NCBI GenBank assembly: GCA_947305005.1 | Contig: CAMZCM010000008.1 | Location: forward strand, 1 to 64,000 | Origin: an uncultured Prevotellaceae bacterium | Lineage (GTDB): Bacteria; Bacteroidota; Bacteroidia; Bacteroidales; Bacteroidaceae | Direction: 5' to 3' | Length of the DNA stretch: 64,000 nucleotides | In this document: in pieces, positions 54,726-64,000 of the stretch | Position numbering within the stretch: the stretch's first letter is position 1 | Layout of the letters: the number at the start of each line of letters is the position of its first letter | Notes under the pieces: model-generated | What the model saw: only the letters and a program-made list of their open reading frames with translations | Databases searched by the model: none | What the model was told of the DNA's origin: nothing | Program-made: the position numbers and the translations under genes

Positions 54726-56168
54726 TTATCCTACGGTGTTCTCTAAGGAGACACTGAGGAGTTTTTGGGCTTCGACGGCGAACTCCATAGGGAGTTTGTT
54801 GAGGACATCTTTGGCATAGCCGTTGACGATGAGGCCGACCGCTTCTTCCTGTGGGATGCCACGTTGCTGGCAGTAGAAGAGCTGATCCTCGGAAATCTTT
54901 GAAGTCGTGGCTTCATGTTCCACCACAGCCGAAGGATTCTGGATATCCATATAGGGGAAGGTGTGAGCGCCGCAGGTGCTACTCAGCAACAGACTGTCGC
55001 ATGAGCTGTAGTTGCGACAACCCTCAGCCTTCGATGCTACGCGGACGAGACCGCGATAGCTGTTCTGTGAACGTCCGGCACTGATACCTTTTGAGATAAT
55101 CGTGGAACGTGTATGGGGTGCCAGATGAATCATCTTTGTTCCGGTGTCGGCTTGTTGGAAGTTATTGGTGACAGCGACACTGTAGAACTCGGCTTGAGCG
55201 CCTTCGCCTGCCAGAACACATGAGGGATATTTCCAGGTGATGGCAGAGCCCGTCTCCACCTGTGTCCAAGAGAGTTTGGAATCAGCTCCGCGCAGCAGTC
55301 CGCGTTTGGTGACGAGGTTCAGGACGCCTCCCCTACCCTCTTTGTCGCCCGGGTACCAGTTCTGGACGGTGCTATATTTCACCTCTGCCCGGTTCTCCAC
55401 CACAATCTCTACGATGGCAGCGTGTAGTTGGTTCTCATCGCGCATGGGAGCTGTGCAGCCTTCAAGATAGCTGACATAAGCGTCTTCATCGGCCACAATC
55501 AGTGTGCGCTCGAATTGTCCCGTTCCTTGGGCATTGATGCGGAAATAGGTACTAAGTTCCATTGGACAGCGCACCCCCTTGGGAATATAGACAAAGGAAC
55601 CGTCAGAGAAGACGGCGCTGTTCAGGGCAGCAAAGAAATTGTCGCGATAAGGAACCACAGAGCCAAGGTATTTCCTGACCAGTTCCGGGTGCTCCTTCAC
55701 CGCTTCGCTGATGCTACAGAAGATAATCCCCTGTTCGGCCAGCTTTGCGCGGAAAGTGGTCTTGACGCTGACAGAGTCCATGACAGCATCTACGGCCGTG
55801 CCGCTCAGCGCCAATCGTTCTTCCAAAGGAATACCCAGCTTGTCGAACGTCTTCATCAGCTCAGGGTCTATCTCTTCCAGATTCTTGGGGCCGCTTTTCT
55901 TCTTGGCCGTAGGATCTGCGTAGTAAGAGATGGCCTGATAGTCTATAGGTGGCATCTGCAGGTGTCCCCATGTGGGTTGCTCTTGCGTCTGCCAGTAGCG
56001 GAAAGCCTTCAGGCGAAACTCCAACAGCCAGTCCGGCTCGCCTTTCTTCTGCGAGATCAGTCGCACCGTCTCTTCTGTGAGGCCGTGCGCAATGATCTCC
56101 GTCTCCACATCTGTCGTGAAGCCGTACTCATAGGACTTGGAGATTACCTCATGGATTTCGTTGTTCAT
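54726..56168 (-). CDS. sufB: Fe-S assembly protein SufB
   Basis: The ATG at 56168 ([17 protein letters not shown]) gives 480 residues, the normal size; the open frame further upstream lies within the cvpA gene. SufB is part of the SufBCD scaffold for Fe-S clusters. Conserved stretches include [36 protein letters not shown] and [20 protein letters not shown]. The gene overlaps the end of cvpA by 20 bases. No sufC or sufD follows: leuS starts 45 bases downstream. sufS is 29 kb away at 24414. Confidence 0.96.
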   Translation of the reverse strand: MNNEIHEVISKSYEYGFTTDVETEIIAHGLTEETVRLISQKKGEPDWLLEFRLKAFRYWQTQEQPTWGHLQMPPIDYQAISYYADPTAKKKSGPKNLEEIDPELMKTFDKLGIPLEERLALSGTAVDAVMDSVSVKTTFRAKLAEQGIIFCSISEAVKEHPELVRKYLGSVVPYRDNFFAALNSAVFSDGSFVYIPKGVRCPMELSTYFRINAQGTGQFERTLIVADEDAYVSYLEGCTAPMRDENQLHAAIVEIVVENRAEVKYSTVQNWYPGDKEGRGGVLNLVTKRGLLRGADSKLSWTQVETGSAITWKYPSCVLAGEGAQAEFYSVAVTNNFQQADTGTKMIHLAPHTRSTIISKGISAGRSQNSYRGLVRVASKAEGCRNYSSCDSLLLSSTCGAHTFPYMDIQNPSAVVEHEATTSKISEDQLFYCQQRGIPQEEAVGLIVNGYAKDVLNKLPMEFAVEAQKLLSVSLENTVG

Positions 56169-56442
56169 CTGTTTCACTATTGCTTTTCTCCCAAAAATCC
56201 ATCGCCAGGTCGATGACAATGCCCAACGTGGCTTTGATGGGTTGATAGAGAATGCTGTTCTGTTGGGCCTTTTCATTGATCAAACCGAATCGGCACAAAG
56301 CATTCACGATCACACTCAGGAGAAGTACATACTTGACGAACCCGATGACAGCACCTAATACACTCTTGCCACTGCCCCGCGTCCAGCCTTTCCAGACGCC
56401 GTAGGCAATGACAATAAGGAATAGGATGTCAAAACGGTTCAT
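56149..56442 (-). CDS. CvpA-family protein, internally shortened
   Basis: A 97-residue membrane protein. The start ([22 protein letters not shown]) and end ([24 protein letters not shown] ... SILYQPIKA) match the two ends of CvpA (colicin V production) proteins, which are usually about 160-180 residues with four membrane segments. The middle, with two of the segments, is missing: GWTRG joins directly to [16 protein letters not shown] with no frameshift. It overlaps infB by one base and sufB by 20 bases. Either a functional short form or a deletion derivative. Confidence 0.7.
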   Translation of the reverse strand: MNRFDILFLIVIAYGVWKGWTRGSGKSVLGAVIGFVKYVLLLSVIVNALCRFGLINEKAQQNSILYQPIKATLGIVIDLAMDFWEKSNSETDEQRNP

Positions 56443-59234
56443 TACAGTTTCGCTTTGACTTCAATCTCTTGGAATGTCTCGATGGTATCGCCTTCGCGGA
56501 TATCGCTGTAGTTGACGAGCGAGATACCGCACTCGAAGTTCGTAGATACCTCCTTGACATCGTCCTTGAAACGTTTGAGGGCATCGATCTGTCCCGTGTG
56601 AATGACGATACCGTCGCGGATGATGCGAGCTTTGTTGGTGCGGCTGACTTTTCCATCGACCACATAGGCACCGGCCACCGTTCCGACCTTGGAGATATGG
56701 AATACCTGACGTACTTCCAGCTGGGCAGTGACCTCTTCCTTGAGCTCGGGAGCCAACATACCTTCCATGGCTTCCTTTACCTCCTCGATGGCATCGTAGA
56801 TGATGCTGTAGGTACGGATTTCCACGCCCTGCTGCTCTGCTGCCTTGCGTGCTTGTGCAGAAGGACGTACTTGGAAGGCTACGATGATAGCATCTGAGGC
56901 AGCGGCCAGCGAGACATCGTTCTCGGAGATCTGACCCACAGCCTTGTGGATGACGTTGACGGCAATCTTCTCGGTCGAGAGCTTGATGAGGGAGTCGCTG
57001 AGGGCTTCGATAGAACCATCCACGTCGCCCTTGACAATAACATTGAGCTCTTGGAAACCGCCTTGTTCGATGCGGCGACCGATCTCGTCGAGGGTGAGGT
57101 GATGCTGTGTGCGGATGCCTTGCTCACGCTGCAGCTGTTCACGCTTCGTAGCTATCTCGCGGGCTTCCTGGTCGCTATCCATTACGTGGAAGGTGTCACC
57201 AGCCTGGGGAGCACCGTTCAAACCAAGCACGGTGGCAGCCTGTGAAGGACCTATCTCCTTGATACGCTGGCCACGCTCGTTGAACATCGCCTTGATACGA
57301 CCGAAGTTGGTACCTGCCAACAGGATATCGCCCATCTTCAAAGTACCGTTGGAGCAGAGCAGCGTAGCCACATAGCCACGTCCCTTGTCCAAACTGGATT
57401 CAATGATGGAACCCGTAGCTTTGCGGTTGGGGTTGGCCTTGAGGTCAAGCATCTCAGCCTCTAACAGCACTTTCTCCATCAGTTCAGGCACACCAATACC
57501 CTTCTTGGCGCTGATGTCCTGACTCTGGTACTTACCGCCCCAGTCCTCGACCAGGAAGTTCATCTGTGCCAGATGTTCCTTGATTTTTTCGGGGTTAGCG
57601 GCAGGTTTATCAATCTTATTGATAGCGAAGACAATAGGTACACCGGCAGCCACAGCATGGTTGATGGCTTCCTTCGTCTGCGGCATGATATCATCGTCTG
57701 CAGCGATGATGATGATGGCGATATCCGTTACCTGAGCACCACGGGCACGCATAGCGGTGAAGGCCTCGTGACCAGGAGTATCCAGGAAGGTGATATGACG
57801 ACCGTCATCGAGCTTTACGTTGTAAGCACCGATGTGCTGGGTGATACCACCGGCCTCACCGGCGATGACGTTGGTCTTGCGGATATAGTCAAGCAGTGAG
57901 GTTTTACCATGGTCAACATGACCCATGACTGTTACAATTGGAGCGCGTGGAACGAGATCTGACTCATCGTCCTCTTCTTCGTGCACAGCCTCGGAGACAT
58001 CTGCACTCACATATTCTGTCTGAAAACCGAACTCATCAGCTACCAGGTCAATCGTCTCCTTGTCCATGCGCTGGTTGATGCTGATCATCACGCCCAGACT
58101 CATACATGTTCCGATGACCTGTGTGACAGGCACGTTCATCATGCTGGCCAATTCATTGGCGGTCACGAACTCGGTGAGCTTCAGGATCTTTGACTCTTTT
58201 TCCAGTTCTTCCAACTCAGCCTCCATGCCGGCACGGATGTTCTCGCGCTTCTCACGACGATACTTCGCACCCTTTCCGAGTGTCTTGTTCTTACCAGCTG
58301 TCAGGCGGGCCAATGTCTCGCGTACCTGCTTAGCCACCTCTTCCTCGCTCTGTTCAACGGGGAGGATAGGCTCTTTCGGCTGGTTCTTGCGCTTGTTCTT
58401 CTTGCCGCCTTGGTTCTGCTGCTGGTTGTTCTGGTTCTGCTGGTTGTTGCCTTTGTTCTTCTTGTTGTTCTGGCCACCACCATTGTTATTCTGCTTGGCA
58501 GCTTCTGCGTTGATATCTACGCGTTCGCCTTTTTTCTTGTTATGACCTTGACCACCTTGTACACCGTCTTGTGCACCGTTGCCGCCTTTCTTACGTTTTT
58601 TGTTGCGCGGGGGACGGGTGCTTTGGTTCAGGGATTCGAGGTCAATATGTCCTTTGATGTTCAGAGTGAGAGGCGGTTCTGTGGGACCTTTTACGCGGAA
58701 GACACCATCTACCTCTTCCAGCTCCACACCTTTCTTTTTCTTGGTGGGTGCTTGTTCAGGAACTTCTTCTTCCAACTTAGCTTCTATTGTTTCTTCTGTC
58801 TCAGGAGCTTGTTTGGGTTTCTCAGCAGGCTTTTCAACCACCTCAGCTGCGGGTGTTTCCTCTTGTTTCTTTTCCTCTGCAGGTTTTTGTGCAGGTTCTG
58901 TAACAGGGTTACCCTTGCTGTCGAGGTTGATATGTCCAACCAGTTTCGGTTTCTTCACCTCTACTTCCGTGATGGGTAAAGCCTCATCGTCCTCAGTGAG
59001 TACGATGGTTTCTTTCTTTTCTTTCACCTTACGGGCGGTAGAGATCTGCTGAGCTTTGTCACGCATTCCCTTGTCCTTGTTGAACTCCGCCTGCACGAGC
59101 GCGTACTGCTCGTCAGTGATGGTTGCATTGGGGTTAGCTTCCACGTCGGTATATCCTTTCTTATTCAGGAAATCGACAAGTGTCTGCAAACCTACGCTGC
59201 ATTCTTTGGTTACTTTATTTATTCTGATAGGCAT
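56442..59234 (-). CDS. infB: Translation initiation factor IF-2
   Basis: A 930-residue GTPase that brings initiator tRNA to the ribosome. The N-terminal 330 residues are a charged, low-complexity region rich in Lys, Glu, Asn and Gln ([19 protein letters not shown]). The G domain has GHVDHGKTS (G1), DTPGHEAF (G3) and NKIDK (G4), followed by the usual domains II-IV. It belongs to the rimP-nusA-infB order. The 115-base gap after nusA holds an inverted repeat element. The next gene, cvpA, overlaps its stop. Confidence 0.97.
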   Translation of the reverse strand: MPIRINKVTKECSVGLQTLVDFLNKKGYTDVEANPNATITDEQYALVQAEFNKDKGMRDKAQQISTARKVKEKKETIVLTEDDEALPITEVEVKKPKLVGHINLDSKGNPVTEPAQKPAEEKKQEETPAAEVVEKPAEKPKQAPETEETIEAKLEEEVPEQAPTKKKKGVELEEVDGVFRVKGPTEPPLTLNIKGHIDLESLNQSTRPPRNKKRKKGGNGAQDGVQGGQGHNKKKGERVDINAEAAKQNNNGGGQNNKKNKGNNQQNQNNQQQNQGGKKNKRKNQPKEPILPVEQSEEEVAKQVRETLARLTAGKNKTLGKGAKYRREKRENIRAGMEAELEELEKESKILKLTEFVTANELASMMNVPVTQVIGTCMSLGVMISINQRMDKETIDLVADEFGFQTEYVSADVSEAVHEEEDDESDLVPRAPIVTVMGHVDHGKTSLLDYIRKTNVIAGEAGGITQHIGAYNVKLDDGRHITFLDTPGHEAFTAMRARGAQVTDIAIIIIAADDDIMPQTKEAINHAVAAGVPIVFAINKIDKPAANPEKIKEHLAQMNFLVEDWGGKYQSQDISAKKGIGVPELMEKVLLEAEMLDLKANPNRKATGSIIESSLDKGRGYVATLLCSNGTLKMGDILLAGTNFGRIKAMFNERGQRIKEIGPSQAATVLGLNGAPQAGDTFHVMDSDQEAREIATKREQLQREQGIRTQHHLTLDEIGRRIEQGGFQELNVIVKGDVDGSIEALSDSLIKLSTEKIAVNVIHKAVGQISENDVSLAAASDAIIVAFQVRPSAQARKAAEQQGVEIRTYSIIYDAIEEVKEAMEGMLAPELKEEVTAQLEVRQVFHISKVGTVAGAYVVDGKVSRTNKARIIRDGIVIHTGQIDALKRFKDDVKEVSTNFECGISLVNYSDIREGDTIETFQEIEVKAKL

Positions 59235-59244
59235 AACGTATGTT

Positions 59245-59360
59245 TAAATGAAAAGTGAAAAGTGATAGAGTGAAAAATATATTTTACTTTGGATAGTATG
59301 GTGTGAATGAATAGAAATGAGTGATATTTATTTTTCACTTTTCATTCTATCATTTTTCAC
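59245..59360. repeat. GTGAAAA-rich inverted element between nusA and infB
   Basis: Two inverted arms made of GTGAAAA(G/A)TGATAGA(G/A)TGAAAA-type words flank a spacer with GTGTGAATGAATAGAAATG, similar to the porZ element. The right arm contains the nusA end (SEK-stop), as at rdgB. Confidence 0.7.
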
Positions 59361-60636
59361 TCTCATTATCTTCTTCATCAGCGAACTCCTGACGCAGGAC
59401 ACGGAGCACCTCATCTACGGTCTCCTCTTCCAGGTCGGCATTCTTGATGAGCATCTCACGCGGAGCTTCCAGCACGGCACGTGCTGTTGTCCAACCGCTC
59501 TTCTTGAGTTCTTCGATCACCCATTCATCGATTTCATCTTTGAAGTCGTCGAGATAGATATCGTCCTCCAACTCCTCTTCTTCGCCTTCGGGCACCTCAC
59601 GATAAACGTCAATCACAGTGTCGGTGAGCATGGAAGCCAGACGGATATTCAAGCCGCCCTTACCAATAGCCAGGCTGACCTGATCGGGATCCAGATATAC
59701 TTCGCAGTGTTTGCTTTCCGGGTCTAAATTGATACTGTTCACCTGAGCGGGACCTAAGGCACGAGCGATGAGCAGCTGCGGGTTGCTGGTCCACTGGATG
59801 ACGTCGAGGTTCTCACCCTTTAACTCACGAACGATACCATGTACGCGGCTACCACGTACACCTACACATGCTCCTACGGGATCCACGCGGTCGTCGAAGC
59901 TCTCGACAGCAATCTTAGCACGCTCACCCGGTACGCGGGCAATTTTGCGGATAGCGATGATGCCTTCGGCAATCTCGGGCACCTCAGCTTCCAGCAGACG
60001 CTGCAGGAACACGGGGCTGGTACGTGACAGGATGATCTTGGGGTTACCCGTGCTGTTATCTACGCGGGCTACCACGGCGCGAGCAGGCTCGCCCTTGCGG
60101 AAGAAGTCGCCTGGAATCTGTTCGTTCTTCGGCAGCAACAGCTCGTTGCCTTCTTCGTCCAGCAGCAGCACTTCCTTGTGCCACACCTGATAGACCTCAG
60201 CGGAGATGATGTCACCCACCATTTCCTTGTATTTATTGTACAGAGCGTCGTGCTCCAGTTCCAAAATACGTGAAGCCAGTGTCTGGCGCAGGGTCAGGAT
60301 TGCGCGACGGCCGAACTTGGAGAAATCCACAGGTTCGGACACATCCTCGCCTACCTCGTAGTCATCAGCAATCTGTTGAGCCTCAGTCAGCGAAATCTCC
60401 ATGTTGGGGTCTGTCACTTCGCCATCAGGCACAACGGTACGGTTGCGATAGATCTCGAAGTCGCCCTTGTCGGGGTTCACGATGACATCATAGTTCTCGT
60501 CCGTACCCTGCATCTTGGCGATGACGTTACGGAAGCTCTCTTCGAGCACGCTCACCAAGGTGGCGCGGTCGATGTTCTTTGTTTCCTTAAACTCAGCGAA
60601 AGTGTCGATGAGTGCGTTGTTTGCTTTTTTTGCCAT
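59350..60636 (-). CDS. nusA: Transcription factor NusA
   Basis: A 428-residue elongation/termination/antitermination factor. The N-terminal RNA-polymerase-binding domain (about 1-125) is followed by S1 (KEMVGDIISAEVYQV on), KH1 and KH2 (GSRVHGIVRELKGENLDVI, DQVSLAIGKGGLNIRLAS), then an acidic tail with a helix-hairpin-helix-like part (KKSGWTTARAVLEA). The last residues NESEK come from the repeat element downstream. It starts 43 bases after rimP. Confidence 0.96.
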   Translation of the reverse strand: MAKKANNALIDTFAEFKETKNIDRATLVSVLEESFRNVIAKMQGTDENYDVIVNPDKGDFEIYRNRTVVPDGEVTDPNMEISLTEAQQIADDYEVGEDVSEPVDFSKFGRRAILTLRQTLASRILELEHDALYNKYKEMVGDIISAEVYQVWHKEVLLLDEEGNELLLPKNEQIPGDFFRKGEPARAVVARVDNSTGNPKIILSRTSPVFLQRLLEAEVPEIAEGIIAIRKIARVPGERAKIAVESFDDRVDPVGACVGVRGSRVHGIVRELKGENLDVIQWTSNPQLLIARALGPAQVNSINLDPESKHCEVYLDPDQVSLAIGKGGLNIRLASMLTDTVIDVYREVPEGEEEELEDDIYLDDFKDEIDEWVIEELKKSGWTTARAVLEAPREMLIKNADLEEETVDEVLRVLRQEFADEEDNESEK

Positions 60637-60679
60637 TTGATATATTAACTTTAATCCTTAATCCTTAATCCGTCATTGA

Positions 60680-61147
60680 CTACTTGAAGTCAATGACATA
60701 CTTCCCGCTCTTAACGCTGGTCATCGGCAGATTGAGCGCCACGTCCTGCATTTCAGGACGTTTCTTGCCTTCTACCTGCACCTTTTGTTTTACGGTGATT
60801 ACGATATGGTCTTCTTCAGCCTCGGCCAGTGTTCCTTTCAGTTTCTTGCCGTCAGTGGTGATGATCTCCACCTGCTTGCCGATATGGTTTTGCCATTGGC
60901 GCAGCACCTTGAAAGGTTGTCCCAGACCAGCGCTGCCCACTTCCAGTTCGTAGTCCTCCTCGTCGCGTGAGAGGTGTTCTTCGATGAAGCGTGAGAGCTG
61001 CACGCAGTCCTCAATCCATACCCCGTCTGCCTGGTCTATTTCCACCGTGATGCAGTTGTCCGGAGTCACTGTCAAGTCCGTCAGGAAATACTCTTTGCCG
61101 TCGAGCCATTGGCCGACCAATTCGTTCACCTTTGCTTTGTCAATCAT
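60680..61147 (-). CDS. rimP: Ribosome maturation factor RimP
   Basis: The ATG at 61147 (MIDKAKVNELVGQWL) gives 155 residues and fits the family; the frame is open further upstream but would run through the promoter. RimP helps 30S subunit maturation. Seen: VTVEIDQADGVWIEDCVQLSRFIEEHL-type N-domain features and YELEVGSAGLGQPFK followed by an SH3-like C-domain. First gene of the rimP-nusA-infB unit, with a good promoter at 61227-61257. Confidence 0.94.
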   Translation of the reverse strand: MIDKAKVNELVGQWLDGKEYFLTDLTVTPDNCITVEIDQADGVWIEDCVQLSRFIEEHLSRDEEDYELEVGSAGLGQPFKVLRQWQNHIGKQVEIITTDGKKLKGTLAEAEEDHIVITVKQKVQVEGKKRPEMQDVALNLPMTSVKSGKYVIDFK

Positions 61148-61226
61148 GAGCGTTTGAAGATTTGTTTTTGTCCTAAAAGCGAAGCGAAGAACCTGTGCGG
61201 CTCCTCGCTTCATCTCTTTTGCGCTG

Positions 61227-61257
61227 CAAAAGTACTGCTACTTTCGCATATATGCAA
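61227..61257 (-). promoter_or_regulatory. Promoter of the rimP-nusA-infB unit
   Basis: On the minus strand TTGC (61257-61254) and TACTTTTG (61234-61227) are 19 bases apart, a standard Bacteroidetes arrangement. It lies 80 bases before the rimP ATG. Confidence 0.7.
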
Positions 61258-61310
61258 GAAATTCAATGACTTTTTTCATTTCTTCCCTCCTATTCTCGTT
61301 CCTTGTCACC

Positions 61311-64000
61311 TCACTTGAAGATGAACTTCTTTCCGTTACGGAGATAGATGGAGTTAGGCTGCAGATGTGTAACTTTGCGACCAAAGAGGTCATAATATTT
61401 ACTATTTGACGATTTACTATTTACGATTTCTTCATCCATTTCGGTTGACTCGATGGTTGTGAGCATGTCTTCGTAGTCGTCGAGGTCGCCGACAATTGTT
61501 CCGTATTCTGCCCAACCTGATGCCTGATAGTCAGCCAATGCGCTGGCATAGACATGGATGGTAGGATTGCTGCTGAAGACATAGCTGCTCAAGTTGGGGG
61601 GCGTGAGTGACTTGATATACACATCCTTGACCTTAGAATCATAGAATGCACCTTTTGACAACGTCAGTTTCTTCGCATTCTCGCCGATGATGACGGTTGT
61701 CAGATTGTTGCAATAGGCGAAAGCATCCTCGCCCACGCTCGTCACCTTGTCAGGAATATCTATCATCCTGAGGCCGGATTTGGAGAATGCATTCGAGCCG
61801 ATGCTGGTAATTGTCGAAGGCAGGCGCATCGAAATCAGCTTTCTGAAACCTTGGAAAGCGTAGTCACCCAGCGTATTGGCAGAAGTGCTATACGATGTGC
61901 CGTTGTTCGTGTAATAAGCTATGCCGCCAGTGGTGATTTGCGCCTCTGTGAGGTCTATGGAAGCCAGGTGTTTCTCCGTGATGAGCTTGCGCATATACTT
62001 GATGTCCGTACCATGTATCTTTCCGCTGAGAATCAGTTTGATGGTCAGCTCTGACATATTTTTGGAGAGTTGACCTGCTTTGCTGAGTGCCACATGCTCT
62101 ATGCCCTCACCACCCTTGGGGATTTCGCGCAGCGAGCCGTCGGCATCGTAGGAATAGATCGTGAAATTGTGGTCAACGCTCATCGGGATGCAGACATCCT
62201 TGGCGTTGGCAGCATACTTGATATTTCCGTCTGCATCAAGCATCAGGAAGCCCAAACCTCCGGAACCCTCCATCGCATAGAGGCTGTCGGCTTTCTCATA
62301 GACATAGTTGGAGGGTTCGCAAGCCCCGGGCAAGTAGCTGGTAAATTGCCCGACGTCTCCCCACATCCAGTCATCCTGTCCTAATCGCTTCTTTCCTGCC
62401 GCCGTGACGAAATTTGTAGTCGGGAAACTCTCCACGCGATCTTCTATGAAGATAATCCCACGGTTCTTCACGGGATATTGGGCTATGATTGCCTTTGTGT
62501 TGTCAATGTCGGACTGTTTTGTTGTGACATAATGGTCACCATAATCCTGGACGTAGAGGTTCGTTGTGGGTTCGAAGAAGCCATAGACGGTGAAGAAGTC
62601 CGTGAGGTCTTCCTGAGCAACCTCGCACACCTTGCGGACGAATTTCAGGGTAGATTTATTGTTGTCGATGGCGCCATTGCCCATTGACTCCATCCTGTCT
62701 GCACGCAGCGCCTTGAAGAGCTCGGGGTAGAAGGAGGTGTTCTTCTGTGCCTGATGGTAGTAAAGGTAAAGAGAGAAGAACAGGCGCAGGCAGCTGTTGT
62801 TGACGTTACGAATGTTGAAGGGCACATGGCTCGTAAACTCCTGCATGGTGACGTTCAGCGGGTATCCCGAAGTGATTCTGTGCCCCATATGGAACCGGCA
62901 ATAGTTGGAGAAGAGGTCGTTGGTGCCCTCGGTAAAACCGCACAGCATGATAGGATACTGCATCTGATGTCCAAACTCGTGTGCCGTACCATTTTCGTCA
63001 TAATTCGACACATACGGGTTCAGGAAGGTCTTTGTTGCGTCAAACGAGATGTGTATGCCGTAAGTGGTGGCATGGGCAACGGAACCCGGCGAGTCATTAT
63101 CTGCATAAGTGGGATTGTTGAAATAGCCCGGATAGAAAGCGTCGCCACCCGTGAGATAATAAGGAGCGCCTGCTTTCTCCCCGTTAGCCACAGCCTCAGT
63201 CAAGCCAGAGAGATCCTTTTCCCATACAGAAAGGCTGTCGAGACATGCTACGGCTTTGGCGATTTTGTTCGGGTATGTCTCCTTGAGGATTGACGTCCTG
63301 ATGTTCATGACGGAATGCTTGCCCTTGCATACAAACGTGGAGTTGGCAGCAGCATTCAGCAGCTTCTTGTAGTCGGTGTCGGTGTGGCGGGAAGCATCGA
63401 AGTAGCCATCTACTTTGCCGCCTTCGATGTGTATCTTCATCTCAGGCCATTCTTCGAGGCGCTTGGTCATGGACTTCGTGTTGGCGGTATATAAGATGTA
63501 ATACAGTTTGTCGGCCTCCCCGTCGATGATGTTGAGGCCCTTCACAAGCTTCTGCCCTGTCTTGCCTGAAGTGAACATCTGGTCAACGCCTGAGCCGGCA
63601 ATGTAGAGTGTCGCGTCGGAGGGCACATCCTCATCCACAAAGACATAGAGTTGTTCGCCCCCGCTCTGGACATAGATGCCTGTCGGGTTGCCCATATAGG
63701 AAGCACAACGTACCCAGAGCTTCTCATTCCAGTCATTCGCATCACTATAGGCTTTGTACGAGTGGATGCGGAACTCCTGTTCGTACTCAGCCCAAGAGTT
63801 GTTCTTCACCTTCAGGACGATTGTATTGAAGGTTGAGAATTGAGCGTTGAAAGTTTCATCGTCAATGGTCTCTCCCATCAAACTTTCAACTTTTACCTTT
63901 ACACTTTCAACTATTCCGTCATCGCTCATGGTCTGATACTCGGTTTTCAGCTGCGTGCAAGCCGCATCCTCAAAGAATAGGCCACACAGCTCCTTGACAA
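61311..64000 (-). CDS. M60-like metalloprotease with BspA-type repeats (5' end outside window)
   Basis: The frame is open to the right edge, so the start lies outside; at least 896 residues are visible. Gluzincin motif HEFGHQMQ with a downstream glutamate in GFTEGTND fits M60/enhancin-type (mucin-targeting) metalloproteases. An LRR_5/BspA-like repeat region follows (LGDYAFQGFRKLISMRLPSTITSIGSNAF on), then a sorting-like end YYDLFGRKV ... GKKFIFK, suggesting T9SS export. Two segments come from simple repeats: an early stretch (ESLMGETIDDETFNAQFSTF) and a late one (EIVNSKSSNSKYY). It may cut host or dietary glycoproteins; the substrate is inferred. Confidence 0.8.
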   Translation of the reverse strand, partial: VKELCGLFFEDAACTQLKTEYQTMSDDGIVESVKVKVESLMGETIDDETFNAQFSTFNTIVLKVKNNSWAEYEQEFRIHSYKAYSDANDWNEKLWVRCASYMGNPTGIYVQSGGEQLYVFVDEDVPSDATLYIAGSGVDQMFTSGKTGQKLVKGLNIIDGEADKLYYILYTANTKSMTKRLEEWPEMKIHIEGGKVDGYFDASRHTDTDYKKLLNAAANSTFVCKGKHSVMNIRTSILKETYPNKIAKAVACLDSLSVWEKDLSGLTEAVANGEKAGAPYYLTGGDAFYPGYFNNPTYADNDSPGSVAHATTYGIHISFDATKTFLNPYVSNYDENGTAHEFGHQMQYPIMLCGFTEGTNDLFSNYCRFHMGHRITSGYPLNVTMQEFTSHVPFNIRNVNNSCLRLFFSLYLYYHQAQKNTSFYPELFKALRADRMESMGNGAIDNNKSTLKFVRKVCEVAQEDLTDFFTVYGFFEPTTNLYVQDYGDHYVTTKQSDIDNTKAIIAQYPVKNRGIIFIEDRVESFPTTNFVTAAGKKRLGQDDWMWGDVGQFTSYLPGACEPSNYVYEKADSLYAMEGSGGLGFLMLDADGNIKYAANAKDVCIPMSVDHNFTIYSYDADGSLREIPKGGEGIEHVALSKAGQLSKNMSELTIKLILSGKIHGTDIKYMRKLITEKHLASIDLTEAQITTGGIAYYTNNGTSYSTSANTLGDYAFQGFRKLISMRLPSTITSIGSNAFSKSGLRMIDIPDKVTSVGEDAFAYCNNLTTVIIGENAKKLTLSKGAFYDSKVKDVYIKSLTPPNLSSYVFSSNPTIHVYASALADYQASGWAEYGTIVGDLDDYEDMLTTIESTEMDEEIVNSKSSNSKYYDLFGRKVTHLQPNSIYLRNGKKFIFK
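61396..61428 (-). repeat. TTTAC(T/G)ATT-type repeat in the M60-like gene
   Basis: Words TTTACTATTT and GATTTACTATTTACGATTT follow each other on the plus strand. They encode IVNSKSSNSKYY before the sorting-like tail. Confidence 0.55.
63846..63890 (-). repeat. Inverted repeat of TTGAAAG words in the M60-like gene
   Basis: GTTGAAAGTTT (63846-63856) and AAACTTTCAAC (63880-63890) are perfect inverted copies, with further TTTCAAC words to 63911. They encode an insert-like part of the protein (VKVESLMGETIDDETFNAQF). Confidence 0.6.

Overview
The window reads as a chromosomal segment of a Prevotella-like bacterium (Bacteroidota, Prevotellaceae). The evidence is the recurrent TAnnTTTG-type -7 boxes with few Shine-Dalgarno sites, a PorZ-type component of the type IX secretion system plus several proteins with short C-terminal sorting-like tails, a Bacteroidetes-type lipoprotein signal, and a hemicellulose cluster built like the xylanase/xylosidase/symporter sets of rumen and gut Prevotella. 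No SusC/SusD pair, hybrid two-component regulator, tRNA, rRNA or CRISPR array was seen.

Region 1 (1-22.4 kb): a partial secreted YD-repeat-like protein on the minus strand, then a plus-strand glycan island. It starts with an 1809-residue protein (BNR_4 propeller, LamG-like, DUF4861-like, GH105, F5/8C). Next come a GPH-family sugar:cation symporter, a cytoplasmic GH43, a secreted GH43, a GH5-GH43 fusion, a GH10-GH43-CBM6-esterase fusion, another GH43 and a GH31 with a PA14-like insert. Together these could cut, debranch and de-esterify arabinoxylan outside the cytoplasm and import and hydrolyse the oligosaccharides.

Region 2 (22.4-31 kb): a tight operon of a RIC/YtfE-like di-iron domain fused to a LuxR HTH, then ruvB and sufS. 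It converges on a minus-strand set (GNAT-like protein, parE, coaD, S41 protease). A 35-38 bp palindromic element occurs three times here, twice in frame inside sufS and parE.

Region 3 (31.4-35.7 kb): a four-gene envelope module. Two paralogous small exported proteins flank a CHASE2 protein with no output domain and a FecR-like/transglutaminase-like protein. I know of no described function for this set.

Region 4 (35.7-46.1 kb): an accessory region. It holds an ADP-ribosylglycohydrolase remnant, a polyvalent-type kinase-like protein, and a two-gene defence-like cassette (Eco57I-type adenine methyltransferase plus PLD nuclease-SNF2 helicase) with a spare C-terminal fragment behind it. Upstream of the cassette are about 300 bp of back-to-back inverted repeats, possibly a structured RNA, then tandem repeats and two MITE-like repeats flanking a lipoprotein gene.

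Region 5 (46.1-64 kb): housekeeping genes on the minus strand: nadA-trmH; rimP-nusA-infB-cvpA(short)-sufB; leuS-yitT-rdgB-porZ; and a partial M60-like metalloprotease with BspA-type repeats. A GTGAAAA-rich repeat family has entered gene junctions and coding sequence here; it appears to encode the porZ signal peptide and an insert in leuS.
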